A stretch of 64,000 nt of DNA. Source: Dysgonomonas sp. 216 (GTDB lineage Bacteria; Bacteroidota; Bacteroidia; Bacteroidales; Dysgonomonadaceae). The stretch lies in contig NZ_QVMM01000003.1 in NCBI RefSeq assembly GCF_010501065.1, positions 156,635 to 220,634 on the forward strand. The letters run 5' to 3'. The notes beneath the pieces are model-generated. The model was not told the DNA's origin and searched no databases. It saw only the letters and a list, made by a program, of their open reading frames with translations. Of this stretch, positions 37,696 to 47,221 are shown piece after piece. The position numbers and the translations under genes are program-made. Numbering within the stretch: position 1 is the stretch's first letter; the number at the start of each line of letters is the position of its first letter.

Positions 37696-37730
37696 TTTGC
37701 CGATAATAGCACAAATTATTTGTACATTTG
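37696..37730 (+). promoter_or_regulatory. Promoter of the 37.8-kb membrane-protein gene
   Basis: TTTG at 37696-37699 and TACATTTG at 37723-37730, 23 bases apart. The position rules out an upstream TTG start at 37728 and supports the ATG at 37776. Confidence 0.55.
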
Positions 37731-37775
37731 CATGTCTTTAGCAAAGATAGGAATCAAATCCAAAAAGGTATTGAT

Positions 37776-38246
37776 ATGGAAGATATAATTTTTTATATTG
37801 TAGTGATAATTTCGATTGTCGCAAGTATTATTAATAATTTCAGAGAACAAGGCAAAAAAAATGCCAAGAGGGATATCAGTAAACCTGTACAAGAACCACA
37901 GTCAACACCACTTCCTGAGCAACAGACCTATAATACACCTCAAAAGCAAGAAGTTGCAGACAAAAAGAAAAAGGTTGCTACTGCTGTTGTTAACAAAGAA
38001 GATTCAATTATTGAAGAAGCTTTAAAAAGGGCAAATGCCCAATACTCAACGCTCGAATCAATAAACAATACAGAATCAAGTGTTTCTGAAGAAGAATACA
38101 AAGCATATAAAGATCATAGTGAATCTGACAACGAAATATCAGATAACCACAACACAAAACACAAGCAACTCTCTGATTTATTCAAAACTTCCGACGATCT
38201 AAAAAAAGCGATTATTTACAATGCTATTTTAGACCGTAAATATTAG
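37776..38246 (+). CDS. Small membrane-anchored protein of unknown function
   Basis: This 156-residue protein has one N-terminal hydrophobic helix (DIIFYIVVIISIVASIINNF), a basic stretch, a long polar low-complexity middle rich in Gln, Lys, Glu and Ser, and a short conserved-looking end (KQLSDLFKTSDDLKKAIIYNAILDRKY). That tail occurs in small Bacteroidota proteins of unknown function, as far as I recall. It lies 53 bases upstream of the CoA-transferase gene on the same strand and may be co-transcribed with it. Confidence 0.7.
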   Translation: MEDIIFYIVVIISIVASIINNFREQGKKNAKRDISKPVQEPQSTPLPEQQTYNTPQKQEVADKKKKVATAVVNKEDSIIEEALKRANAQYSTLESINNTESSVSEEEYKAYKDHSESDNEISDNHNTKHKQLSDLFKTSDDLKKAIIYNAILDRKY

Positions 38247-38299
38247 ACATAAAATCAACAAATTAAATAAAAACAGACTTATAAAATTAACAAATTAAA

Positions 38300-39787
38300 A
38301 TGGCATTAAAATTTATGACCGCTGACGAAGCGGCATCCCTTGTTAAAAACGGCGACAATGTTGGCTGTAGTGGATTTACACATGCAGGTTGCCCAAAAGT
38401 TGTACCGGGAGCTATTGCAAAAAAAGCAGAAGAAGAACATGCAAAAGGAAATCCCTTTAAAATCAACATTTTCACCGGAGCTTCTACCGGAGATAAACTG
38501 GATGGAGTTTTAACACGAGCCAAAGCAATTAATTTCAGAGCGCCTTATCAAACCAATAAAGATATGCGTAACGCCATTAACAATGGCGAAATTAAATATT
38601 GCGATTTACACTTATCTACAATGGCACAAGATATTCGCTATGGTTTTTATGGAAAAATCAATGTTGCGATTATCGAAGCCTGCGATATTACCGAAGATGG
38701 AGAAATAGTTCCTACATGTGCTGTCGGTATATCTCCAACTGTTTCACGTTTGGCCGACATCGTTATTGTTGAGCTAAACAGATGGAACCCAAAAGAATTG
38801 CGAGGAATGCACGACATTCCAGAGCCTAAAGACCCTACACATCGCGAAAGCCTTCCTATATACGGAGTGCAAGACAGAGCAGGCACACCTTATATAAAGA
38901 TAGATCCTAGCAAAATTGTGGTTGTTGAAACAAACGAGCCTAACGAAGGTAATGCATTTGCTCCTGTTGACGAAATCACAACAAAAATTGGAGAAAACGT
39001 AGCCAACTTCTTTGTTACTGAAATGGAGGAAGGACGTATGCCTAAATCATTTCTACCAATACAATCGGGCGTAGGAAATATTGCAAATGCCGTATTAGCT
39101 GCTATGGGTGACAACCCAAATATCCCTAACTTCAATGTTTATACAGAAGTTATTCAGGATGCTGTTATCGAATTGATGGAAAGCGGACGTGTAAAATTTG
39201 CCAGTGGATGTTCATTAACAGTCAGCAACCCTTGCATCGAGCACATATATAAGAATCTTGATTTCTTCAAAGAAAAAATATTGTTGCGTCCATCCGAATA
39301 TTCAAACAATCCCGAAATAGTACGTCGTCTTGGTATTATAGCTATAAACACAGCCATTGAGGCTGATATTTATGGAAATATAAACTCTACTCATATAATG
39401 GGTACTAAAATGATGAACGGAATTGGAGGATCAGGCGACTTCACGCGTGGTGCATACGTTTCTATTTTTGTAACACCATCTGTTGCTAAAGACGGAAAAA
39501 TAAGTTCGTTTGTTCCATTGGTTTCTCATGCCGATCATAGCGAACACTCTGTTAAAATTATAGTAAGCGAATATGGCGTTGCTGATTTAAGAGGAAAATG
39601 CCCTGTTGAACGTGCCAGAGAAATTATTAACAAATGTGCACATCCTGACTATCGTCCATTACTTACCGAATATTTGGAAAATGCACCGATAGGTCAAACT
39701 CACTTCGATCCATACAATGCTTTTGCATTCCACCAAGCATTTATGGAAACAGGCGATATGAGAAATGCTACTATCAAAAAAAGATAA
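38300..39787 (+). CDS. Succinate/acetate CoA-transferase (acetyl-CoA hydrolase/transferase family)
   Basis: This 495-residue class I CoA-transferase has GCSGFTHAGCPKVVP near the N-terminus, QSGVGNIANAV, and the catalytic Glu in VYTEVIQDAVIEL (about residue 280); the C-terminal half has GSGDFTRGAYVS and EYGVADLRGKCPVERA. Bacteroidota use such enzymes to move CoA between succinate, acetate and propionate during fermentation. Codon use is biased as in well-expressed genes. A good terminator follows. Confidence 0.9.
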   Translation: MALKFMTADEAASLVKNGDNVGCSGFTHAGCPKVVPGAIAKKAEEEHAKGNPFKINIFTGASTGDKLDGVLTRAKAINFRAPYQTNKDMRNAINNGEIKYCDLHLSTMAQDIRYGFYGKINVAIIEACDITEDGEIVPTCAVGISPTVSRLADIVIVELNRWNPKELRGMHDIPEPKDPTHRESLPIYGVQDRAGTPYIKIDPSKIVVVETNEPNEGNAFAPVDEITTKIGENVANFFVTEMEEGRMPKSFLPIQSGVGNIANAVLAAMGDNPNIPNFNVYTEVIQDAVIELMESGRVKFASGCSLTVSNPCIEHIYKNLDFFKEKILLRPSEYSNNPEIVRRLGIIAINTAIEADIYGNINSTHIMGTKMMNGIGGSGDFTRGAYVSIFVTPSVAKDGKISSFVPLVSHADHSEHSVKIIVSEYGVADLRGKCPVERAREIINKCAHPDYRPLLTEYLENAPIGQTHFDPYNAFAFHQAFMETGDMRNATIKKR

Positions 39788-39807
39788 AGCAAAGCATATA
39801 TGATTAC

Positions 39808-39844
39808 AAAGCCGCTTGATTTATTTCTGGCGGCTTTATTTTTT
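39808..39844 (+). terminator. Intrinsic terminator of the CoA-transferase gene
   Basis: AAAGCCGC (39808-39815) pairs with GCGGCTTT (39830-39837) across a 14-base loop, then ATTTTTTT. Confidence 0.85.
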
Positions 39845-39904
39845 CGCAACAATTCTGTTTTTAATTTGTATTTTTGTACTAACCGACAAATATTATAAAT
39901 AGTT

Positions 39905-40552
39905 ATGACTAAAAAACAACGATACGAGGGCATCATCAATTGGTTCGAAAACAACATGTCGATAGCCGAAACTGAACTGCATTACGATTCGTCGTTTCAT
40001 TTACTTATTGCAGTCATTCTGTCGGCACAATGTACAGATAAGCGGGTAAACATGGTAACCCCTGCCCTATTCGAAGCATTTCCAACGCCCGAAGTCATGG
40101 CCGAATCTAGCCCCGAAGAGGTTTACGAGTATATAAAGAGTATCTCATATCCTAACAATAAAGCAAAGAATCTGGTTGGAATGGCTAAAAAACTGGTAAA
40201 TGACTTTAATAGCGAAATACCATCCGAATTAGCCTTGTTGGAGCAAATACCGGGAGTAGGACGTAAAACTGCAAACGTAATGTTAGCCGTAGCCTTCAAT
40301 AAACCGGCAATGCCAGTCGACACCCACGTTTTCAGGCTCGCAAATCGCATTGGGCTAACCAATAACTCAAAAACGCCTCTTGAAACAGAAAAGGAACTGG
40401 TAAAGAATATACCGACTGAACTATTATCAAAAGCACATCACTGGCTTATATTGCACGGACGATATGTATGTATTGCCAAAAGTCCTAAATGCAACGAATG
40501 CGGAATAAATCGATGGTGTAAATATTTCGAAAAAAACAAAGGTGTAAGATAA
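39905..40552 (+). CDS. nth: Endonuclease III (DNA glycosylase/AP lyase)
   Basis: This 215-residue base-excision repair enzyme removes oxidised pyrimidines. LLSAQ-type helix (VILSAQCTDKRVN), helix-hairpin-helix LEQIPGVGRKTANVML with the catalytic Lys, and catalytic Asp in VDTHVFRLANRIG are present, with a 4Fe-4S loop C-x6-C-x2-C-x5-C (CIAKSPKCNECGINRWC) at the end. A TATTTTTG box at 39869-39876 is a likely promoter. It converges on the glycosyltransferase gene five bases away. Confidence 0.96.
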   Translation: MTKKQRYEGIINWFENNMSIAETELHYDSSFHLLIAVILSAQCTDKRVNMVTPALFEAFPTPEVMAESSPEEVYEYIKSISYPNNKAKNLVGMAKKLVNDFNSEIPSELALLEQIPGVGRKTANVMLAVAFNKPAMPVDTHVFRLANRIGLTNNSKTPLETEKELVKNIPTELLSKAHHWLILHGRYVCIAKSPKCNECGINRWCKYFEKNKGVR

Positions 40553-40557
40553 GTCAT

Positions 40558-41721
40558 TTATACACCGAAGATTTTTTCGACCGACTGTAGCCAATTGGTA
40601 TAATTAAATCGTTTTAGGCACTCTTCAGCCTTCGAATTATAACTTTCGGACAAATGAGCATTATCCATCACTGTTTTCATCCCTGTATAAATGCCAGTCG
40701 TGCTATTCTCTACTAATAACCCATATTTTCCATTATCGGTAATTTCTGTTGGCCCACCACAATTGGTAGTTATTACCGGTGTTCGTAAATATATAGATTC
40801 GAGAACAACCAACGAAAAGCTCTCGCGCTCCGAACTACAGATCAACCAATCGGCCTGACGTATAAAGGGATAAGGGTTCTCAACATATCCCAACAAGGAT
40901 ATTGTATCAGATAAAGATTTTTGTTCAATCATTCGTTCAAAATCCGGCATATAATGTCCGCTGCCTAAAATAAGTACTTTAAAAGTATATCCTTCCGACT
41001 TTAATTTATAAACCGACTCAACAACTCGGTCTATTCGCTTCTCGACCGAAAAGCGGGTAACCATTATAAACACCGGAATATCCGAATTTTCTTTATTATC
41101 TTTTGGGTTATCTGCGATACATTTATTAACCTTCGACAAATCAAGAGCATTATACAATACTTCTATCGATTGTTTTCTTTTAACCTTGCCTTTACAATAA
41201 ACATCTATAAAATTATCACGACAGATATTAGATACACATATAACCTTTTCGAAATGAGTATACGCCTTTGTATATTGGTTCATTTTAAACCTTTGCATTG
41301 CTACCGACAGCCATTCTTTTACCGACCTGACTTTGTATTTATTTTTCACCGCCAAATTATGAACCCATAATATTTTATCCAAGCTGTTATAACTCAACAA
41401 AGAAGAGTATGGGCTATCTTTAAAACTGACAAGCATATTGTAGCCTTTTAAATTGAGAAACAGCCATGTATACAAACGCGGAAACAATGCTATTGCCAAA
41501 AAGAACAAGGTACGCCTATACCCCGTCAATACTTTTTTATGAATATAACGAACTTCGACATTCGACGAAACATATTGCAACAGAATATTGTCCTCGGTCT
41601 CAAAAGGCAGCAACAATGTTACTTTACATCGTTTTTTTGATAAATGATTCAAAATATCTAAAAGCAGCGATTCGGTACCACCTAGTTTAAGACAATCGTT
41701 AAATATGAGTATATTTTTCAC
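40558..41721 (-). CDS. Family-4 glycosyltransferase
   Basis: This 387-residue GT-B enzyme has an N-terminal glycine-rich start (IFNDCLKLGGTESLLLDIL), the acceptor-domain segment ILWVHNL, and donor-domain motifs MVTRFSVEKRIDRVVE, ILGSGHYMPDFE, LLGYVENPYPFI and the E-x7-E pair in SSERESFSLVVLESIYLRTPVITTNCGG. It transfers a nucleotide-activated sugar to an unknown acceptor. No other polysaccharide gene surrounds it. A hydrophobic patch around residues 70-90 may touch the membrane. Confidence 0.88.
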   Translation of the reverse strand: MKNILIFNDCLKLGGTESLLLDILNHLSKKRCKVTLLLPFETEDNILLQYVSSNVEVRYIHKKVLTGYRRTLFFLAIALFPRLYTWLFLNLKGYNMLVSFKDSPYSSLLSYNSLDKILWVHNLAVKNKYKVRSVKEWLSVAMQRFKMNQYTKAYTHFEKVICVSNICRDNFIDVYCKGKVKRKQSIEVLYNALDLSKVNKCIADNPKDNKENSDIPVFIMVTRFSVEKRIDRVVESVYKLKSEGYTFKVLILGSGHYMPDFERMIEQKSLSDTISLLGYVENPYPFIRQADWLICSSERESFSLVVLESIYLRTPVITTNCGGPTEITDNGKYGLLVENSTTGIYTGMKTVMDNAHLSESYNSKAEECLKRFNYTNWLQSVEKIFGV

Positions 41722-41896
41722 GTTTTGCTCGATAATATATATTCTAACAAAGATAATAAATATTTGAATGGCAATATGATTATTTATCAGGACAAAAAGA
41801 CATAGATAATAGTCTCTTGTTATAATATTATTATTAAATTTGCGCTTTTTGTTATTATTTATAAATAAGAAACGCTGTAAAATTTAGATAAACAAT

Positions 41897-43294
41897 ATGT
41901 TGACTGTTGAAAAAATTGGTGGAACCTCAATGTCCCAGTTTGGTAATGTTCTAAATAATATTATAATAGGTAAAAGAAATGCTGAAGATTATTACAACCG
42001 TATATTTGTGGTTTCGGCATATAGTAATGTAACTAATAAACTATTAGAACATAAAAAAACAGGCGATCCCGGAGTATACGAACAGTTTATAAACAATGGA
42101 GACTTTGCAACCGCTCTTGATAGCGTTCTGGCATACCTGCTAGAAATTAATCAGGAGATGGAAAAGATAGGGCTCGATATAAATGCTGCAAAAGAGTTTA
42201 TAGAAGAGCGTATTGCTAAAACTAAAACAATATTGGTATATTTAAACAACGTAAAAGCATCAGGCTACCTTAATGTTATTAATATTCATTTAGCAGCACG
42301 CGAAATACTTGCTTCGATAGGAGAAGCACATTCGGCTTGGAATTCTGTAAACATACTGAATAATAACGGGGTAAATGCTAAATGTATTGATTTGTCAGGA
42401 ATTGACGACCCAAGCCCCTTAACAATTGACGAAAGAATTTCCAGAACATTCGAAAACAAAAAATTCGACAAAATACTCTATATTGTAACTGGATATACTA
42501 AAGGTACAGAGGGTATTATGAGGGAATTCGACCGAGGATACAGTGAAGTTACATTTAGTAAAATAGCCGAAGTTGTTAAAGCCAACGAGGCAATAATACA
42601 CAAAGAATACCATTTATCGAGTGCCGACCCTAACATTGTAGGTGTTAATAATACCAAGCCTGTAGGACATACCAATTTTATTGTGGCAGACCAGCTAGCC
42701 GATATAGGCATGGAAGCCATACATCCCAAAGCTGCAAAACCATTAGAAAAAGCTGGAATTAACATACGAATAAAAAACACATTCGAGCCCGAACATCCCG
42801 GAACCTTGATTTCGCGCGATTATATATCCGAAATTCCTAAAGTTGAAATTATTTCGGGAACAAAAAGAGTATTGGCTATAGAAGTTCGTAGCTCGGAAAT
42901 GGTTGGTGAAGTTGGTGCCGATTTAGAAATAATGAAACACCTTAACAATAGGAAAATAAGCTATATATTAAAATCGACTGATGCCAGTTCTATAACAATT
43001 GTAGTTTGGGACAAAAAGATATTAAACCAGCAATTAATTAGCGATTTAAAAACTATCAAAAATGTGGAAGTACATTCAAGAGAAGTTGCTATTGTTTGTG
43101 CTATAGGTAGCAATATAGCTAAACCCGGCTTTTTAGCACGCGCGACATCTGCTTTAGCAAACGAAAAAATAAATGTTTTGAGTTTCGGACAATCGTTACG
43201 TCAAGTAAATATGCAATTTATTATTGAACGTAACGACTACGAAGATGCAATAAAAGTATTAAATAAGTCGTTATGTTTAGAAATCGGCTGGTAA
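41897..43294 (+). CDS. Aspartate kinase, ectoine-type (Ask_Ect-like) paralogue
   Basis: This 465-residue protein starts LTVEKIGGTSMS (common aspartokinases have KFGGTS). GVNAKCIDLSG, ITGYTKGTEG-type sequence (VTGYTKGTEGIMREFDRGYSEVT) and LADIGMEAIHPKAAKPL follow, and two ACT domains end the protein (about residues 320-465). The KIGGTSMS start and overall shape resemble the Ask_Ect subfamily, which in some bacteria sits with ectoine genes. No ectABC gene is present here, so it may have another role. A TAAATTTG box at 41835-41842 could drive it. Confidence 0.82.
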   Translation: MLTVEKIGGTSMSQFGNVLNNIIIGKRNAEDYYNRIFVVSAYSNVTNKLLEHKKTGDPGVYEQFINNGDFATALDSVLAYLLEINQEMEKIGLDINAAKEFIEERIAKTKTILVYLNNVKASGYLNVINIHLAAREILASIGEAHSAWNSVNILNNNGVNAKCIDLSGIDDPSPLTIDERISRTFENKKFDKILYIVTGYTKGTEGIMREFDRGYSEVTFSKIAEVVKANEAIIHKEYHLSSADPNIVGVNNTKPVGHTNFIVADQLADIGMEAIHPKAAKPLEKAGINIRIKNTFEPEHPGTLISRDYISEIPKVEIISGTKRVLAIEVRSSEMVGEVGADLEIMKHLNNRKISYILKSTDASSITIVVWDKKILNQQLISDLKTIKNVEVHSREVAIVCAIGSNIAKPGFLARATSALANEKINVLSFGQSLRQVNMQFIIERNDYEDAIKVLNKSLCLEIGW

Positions 43295-43744
43295 AATTGT
43301 AACATTTATTTTCTCTATTTTCACAATTATTTCACACGCAATATAATGTAGAATAAAATTTATCTGTTACATTTGCTTATCAAAAAATTGAGAGAATATA
43401 CAAAAACCATAAAAACATATATGCAATATCTTTACCTATCTGATTATACATTATCACAACAAATTATGCATTTTAGCAACTGAACTAATAAAAAAACAAC
43501 AAAATTGGATAGCGGACTTATCAAAACAAACAAATATTTATTTAAGTTTTTTTTCGAAATCTGGCGTTTTTTTGCTTCAAACTACACCAAATCAAAGAAT
43601 CAATTCATATATTTGTACCTGCTATTTTTTAGAGGGGCTGATTGCTTTCAAAATATAAGAAAATTAATGTCTGTTCTTTGAAAGAATTAATCTATATACG
43701 TAAAACTAAATAAAATCATTAATCAAAACAATTTTATTACTGTT
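43295..43744. other. Long gene-free region upstream of exbB
   Basis: This 450-base AT-rich region has TAnnTTTG boxes at 43368-43375 (TACATTTG) and 43608-43615 (TATATTTG), so exbB may have a long leader or two promoters. No frame or strong hairpin was recognised. Confidence 0.55.
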
Positions 43745-44548
43745 ATGGAAACTAAACCAAAAAATCAAAAACAAAAACCAAGATCAAAAGGCGTATCTGC
43801 CATGTTAGTTATTATTGGTTGTGGTATTATTGCCCACCTTTTCTTTTACCTGTATTGTGGAGCCGATTTTCAATTTAACGAAAAAGGTCAACCTATTGAC
43901 AATAATATTTTCGGAACACTTTACCATGGTGGATTCGTTATTCCTATCGTAATAACACTTCTTCTTACAGTATTTGCTTTATCAATTGAAAGATTGTTCG
44001 CTTTAAACAAAGCTAGCGGAAAAGGAAACGTTAGTAAATTTATCATGGAAGCAAAAAATAAATTAGAAGCAAAAGATATAGCTGGAACAAGAAAACTTTG
44101 TGACGAACAACAAGGAACTGTAGCTAATATATTAAGAGCTGGTCTTGTTAGATACGAAGATGTTGAAAAACTTGACGTAAACAACGACGAAAAAGCAGCT
44201 ATGATTGAAAAAGAAATTGAAGAAGCTACAACTCTTGAATTACCATACCTTGAGCAAAACCTTTCGGTTATCGCTACTATATCTAGTTTGGGTACACTAT
44301 TCGGACTATTAGGAACGGTACTTGGTATGATCAAATCGTTTGGTGCGATGGCAAATGACGGAGCTCCTGACTCAATCGCTCTATCTCTTGGTATCTCTGA
44401 GGCCTTGATGAATACAGCAATGGGTATTGGTACCGGTGCTGCTGCGATTATTTCTTACGGATACTTCTCGGCTCGCGTACAAACAATAACAAATGCTATT
44501 GATGAAGTTGGTTTTGCTATTGGCCAAACTTACTCGAAAAAACACTAA
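43745..44548 (+). CDS. exbB: ExbB/TolQ proton-channel protein
   Basis: This 267-residue protein has three or four membrane helices (about residues 19-38, 60-80, 170-195 and 215-240). The signature ATISSLGTLFGLLGTVLGMIKSF is the MotA/TolQ/ExbB channel motif, and the last helices contain SLGISEALMNTAMGIGTGAAAI. It forms a pentameric channel around ExbD that converts proton motive force into movement of TonB. It is the first gene of a run of seven: exbB, two exbD, tonB, a small membrane protein, a PstS-like lipoprotein and a TPR protein. Confidence 0.93.
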   Translation: METKPKNQKQKPRSKGVSAMLVIIGCGIIAHLFFYLYCGADFQFNEKGQPIDNNIFGTLYHGGFVIPIVITLLLTVFALSIERLFALNKASGKGNVSKFIMEAKNKLEAKDIAGTRKLCDEQQGTVANILRAGLVRYEDVEKLDVNNDEKAAMIEKEIEEATTLELPYLEQNLSVIATISSLGTLFGLLGTVLGMIKSFGAMANDGAPDSIALSLGISEALMNTAMGIGTGAAAIISYGYFSARVQTITNAIDEVGFAIGQTYSKKH

Positions 44549-44629
44549 AAATATTTTTTTCAAAAAAAATAGAAATTTATTTGTGGAATTTGAATATAAT
44601 TCCACTCTAAATAATAAAAGCAAAAAGAT

Positions 44630-45238
44630 ATGTCTAAAGTAAAGACAAAAAAACATGATACTTTCATCGACATGACCGCGATGAGTGACGTTACTGTACT
44701 ATTGCTGACATTCTTTATGTTGACTGCTACCTTTATACCCATCGAGCCGGTTCAGGTATTTACTCCGGGATCTGCATCAGAAACAAAGGTTCCTGATTAT
44801 GATGTTATCACTGTAATTATCGACCCCGCGGGCAAAATATATTTGAACATGGACAGGCCTGATAATAAAAGGGAAATATTGGAAAGAATGGGTGGTTATT
44901 ACAATGTAGCATTCAGCGAAAAGGATAAAAATGTGTTTGCCGAATCAACAACATTTGCTGCTGTTCCAATGGGACAGATGAAGACCTACTTATCGAAAGA
45001 TATGTCAGATCGGGACGAAATGATCAAACAGTTAAACGGTATACCTAACGATAGTATAAATAACCAGTTTGCTGAATGGATTAGGGCGGCTAAGGATGTT
45101 AACGACAATTTGGCTATAGCTATTAAGGCTGACCAAAATACACCATATCCTTTAGTGCAAGGTGTTATATCAAAACTCCAAGACATTAAAGAAAACCGCT
45201 TTAGTTTGATAACAACTCTCCGTGGAATGGAAGAATAA
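44630..45238 (+). CDS. exbD: ExbD/TolR family protein 1
   Basis: This 202-residue protein has a short N-terminus, then IDMTAMSDVTVLLLTFFMLTATFIP: one membrane helix with the Asp (SDVTVLLL) that carries protons in ExbD. The periplasmic domain is longer than in enterobacterial ExbD. It follows exbB by 81 bases and precedes a second exbD, so the channel may be heteromeric or the two subunits may serve different outputs. Confidence 0.92.
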   Translation: MSKVKTKKHDTFIDMTAMSDVTVLLLTFFMLTATFIPIEPVQVFTPGSASETKVPDYDVITVIIDPAGKIYLNMDRPDNKREILERMGGYYNVAFSEKDKNVFAESTTFAAVPMGQMKTYLSKDMSDRDEMIKQLNGIPNDSINNQFAEWIRAAKDVNDNLAIAIKADQNTPYPLVQGVISKLQDIKENRFSLITTLRGMEE

Positions 45239-45311
45239 TAAATCTCGCCCATTGCGCAGATTAGTTAAAAAACTGAGAAATAATACTTTTAAAAAGTAAA
45301 TTTAAAGGAAT

Positions 45312-45968
45312 ATGGCAAATATAGATACCGGTGGCGGAGAACAAAAGAAGGGGAAACCCAAGAAGATTAACCTAAGGGTAGACTTTACCCCGATGGTTGA
45401 CATGAACATGTTACTTCTTACATTCTTTATGTTTTGTACATCGCTAGCAAAGCCTCAGATTATGGATATTGTTATGCCTACTAAGGATAATCAAGATCTG
45501 ACTGAGGATGAATTGAACATGGTAAAGGATTCAAAGACTATAACATTGTTATTGGGTGAAGAAAACAGAGTATACTACTACTATGGTAAGCCTAATTACG
45601 AAGATTATAAATCTTTGATGGTAGCAGATTATTCGTCTGAAGATTCGGGCCTTCGTGCTGCAATATTGCAACGCGACCGTAAATCGTACGATCAGATGAT
45701 TGATTTGAGAAAAAAGAGAGCTAAGGGACAAATGTCTGAAGATGAATTCAAAAAACAAGCAGATGAAATAAGAAAAGACCCTGATGGTTTGGTTGTTGTA
45801 ATTAAACCAATGGAAAGTTCAACTTATAAGAATCTGGTTGATGCCTTGGACGAAATGCAGATATGTGGTATTGGTAAATATGCTATAGTTGAAGTGGCAG
45901 AAGGTGACGACTTTGTTCTTGAAAACTATAAGACAAAAGGACGGCACGCTGCTGAAAGACAACAATAA
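45312..45968 (+). CDS. exbD: ExbD/TolR family protein 2
   Basis: This 218-residue second ExbD has VDFTPMVDMNMLLLTFFMFCTSL, again one helix with the proton-carrying Asp (MVDMNMLLL). The periplasmic part includes a charged, probably helical insert (DLRKKRAKGQMSEDEFKKQADEIRKD) absent from the first copy. It lies between the first exbD and tonB with short gaps. Confidence 0.92.
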   Translation: MANIDTGGGEQKKGKPKKINLRVDFTPMVDMNMLLLTFFMFCTSLAKPQIMDIVMPTKDNQDLTEDELNMVKDSKTITLLLGEENRVYYYYGKPNYEDYKSLMVADYSSEDSGLRAAILQRDRKSYDQMIDLRKKRAKGQMSEDEFKKQADEIRKDPDGLVVVIKPMESSTYKNLVDALDEMQICGIGKYAIVEVAEGDDFVLENYKTKGRHAAERQQ

Positions 45969-45994
45969 ATAGCATTAGAAATATAGAAATAATT

Positions 45995-46831
45995 ATGGCA
46001 AAAGATGTAAATTTAAATTCCTCGGAATGGATTGACATGATCTTTGAGGGGAAGAATAAAAAATACGGAGCATATTTCTTGCGTAGTACTTCTTCCAAAA
46101 GGCATATTGTCGCATTCATTATCATTGTATTTTTTGTAGGAATGGTTGCAGCAATTCCATCTCTAATGGAGGCTGTAAAATCAAACGACAAAGATGACCT
46201 AGCCGGTGTGGATGAAGCATATGAGTTGTCGAATCTGTCGAATGTAGAGGAACAAGTTCCAGAAGAAAACATTATCAGACAGGAAACTGCTCCACCTCCT
46301 CCTCCATTAAAGGCTACTGTACAGTTTACACCACCTGTGATTACAGATGATGATAAAGTTACAGACGAAAACCAAATGAAGTCGCAAGATGAATTGAACG
46401 AAAGTAAGGTTCAGATTTCGATAGCATCAGTAGAAGGTTCTGATGATAAAGATGCGGTAGACATCGCCGACCTTAAAGACCACAAGGTGATTGTAGAACA
46501 AACAGAACCCGAGAAACCATTCGTTAGTGTTGAGCAAATGCCCCAGTTTCCAGGAGGTCAGGCCGAGCTGATGAAATTTATCTCAAACAATCTTAAGTAT
46601 CCTACAATTGCAGCTGAAAACGGTATCGAAGGTCGTGTTATTATCCGGTTCGTTGTAAGTGCTAATGGTTCGGTACAAAATATTGAAATTCAAAGAGGAC
46701 TTGACTCTTCTTGTGATAAAGAAGCTGTACGTGTAGTAAAAATGATGCCCAAATGGATTGCAGGTAAACAAAACGGACGGGCAGTACCTGTTTACTTTAC
46801 ACTACCAGTATTGTTCAAATTACAAAAATAA
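45995..46831 (+). CDS. tonB: TonB family energy transducer
   Basis: In this 278-residue protein a cytoplasmic N-terminus of about 35 residues (with IFEGKNKKYGAYFLR, typical of Bacteroidota TonB) precedes one membrane helix (about 37-57). A linker with TAPPPPPLKATVQFTPP follows, then a C-terminal TonB domain from about residue 188: QMPQFPGGQAELMKFISNNLKYP, IEGRVIIRFVV, then KMMPKWIAGKQNGRAVPVYFTLPV. It links the ExbB/D motor to outer-membrane TonB-dependent receptors. The gene order supports dedicated pairing with the adjacent motor. Confidence 0.94.
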   Translation: MAKDVNLNSSEWIDMIFEGKNKKYGAYFLRSTSSKRHIVAFIIIVFFVGMVAAIPSLMEAVKSNDKDDLAGVDEAYELSNLSNVEEQVPEENIIRQETAPPPPPLKATVQFTPPVITDDDKVTDENQMKSQDELNESKVQISIASVEGSDDKDAVDIADLKDHKVIVEQTEPEKPFVSVEQMPQFPGGQAELMKFISNNLKYPTIAAENGIEGRVIIRFVVSANGSVQNIEIQRGLDSSCDKEAVRVVKMMPKWIAGKQNGRAVPVYFTLPVLFKLQK

Positions 46832-46895
46832 CTTTATGAGTAAAAAGGATTATTGTCCTAAAAACATTCATAATGTTACAATGATAAACTAAATT

Positions 46896-46940
46896 AAAGA
46901 AGAGGAGCCGATAAATCTAATGTTGTCGCTTCTCTTCTTT
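46896..46940 (+). promoter_or_regulatory. Hairpin between tonB and the small membrane-protein gene
   Basis: AAAGAAGAGgAGC pairs with GCTTCTCTTCTTT (loop about 18 bases) ten bases before the next ATG. There is no T-run, so it looks more like an mRNA processing or stability element than a terminator. Confidence 0.5.
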
Positions 46941-46950
46941 AGAATTAAAA

Positions 46951-47190
46951 ATGAAAGACGAAGATTCTAAAATATCGTTTAAACTAATATGGGGAATACT
47001 AATGGTTATCGCCTATTTAGGAATAGCTTACTTAGTAGTATTTACTCCTATGCTAATACGTTATAACGCTCGGGACAACCAACCGACAAACGATGAAAAT
47101 TTTGTATTACGTATTGTTTTAGGTATCATACTTCTGGCATACGGATTATTTCGTGGCTATCGCATCTGGAAAACAAGAGACTTAAACTAA
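46951..47190 (+). CDS. Small two-helix membrane protein
   Basis: This 79-residue protein has two predicted membrane helices (about residues 10-33 and 53-70) and a charged C-terminus (YRIWKTRDLN). No known function was recognised. It stands between tonB and the PstS-like gene in an otherwise recognisable motor cluster, with a 31-base gap to the next gene. Confidence 0.72.
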   Translation: MKDEDSKISFKLIWGILMVIAYLGIAYLVVFTPMLIRYNARDNQPTNDENFVLRIVLGIILLAYGLFRGYRIWKTRDLN

Positions 47191-47221
47191 AGAAATAAAA
47201 AAGACTTAATTATCGGATTTT

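Noticed and set aside
41722..41896. Lysine riboswitch or attenuator before the aspartate kinase gene
   Set aside because: Only a TAnnTTTG box is visible; no lysine aptamer motifs or strong hairpins.
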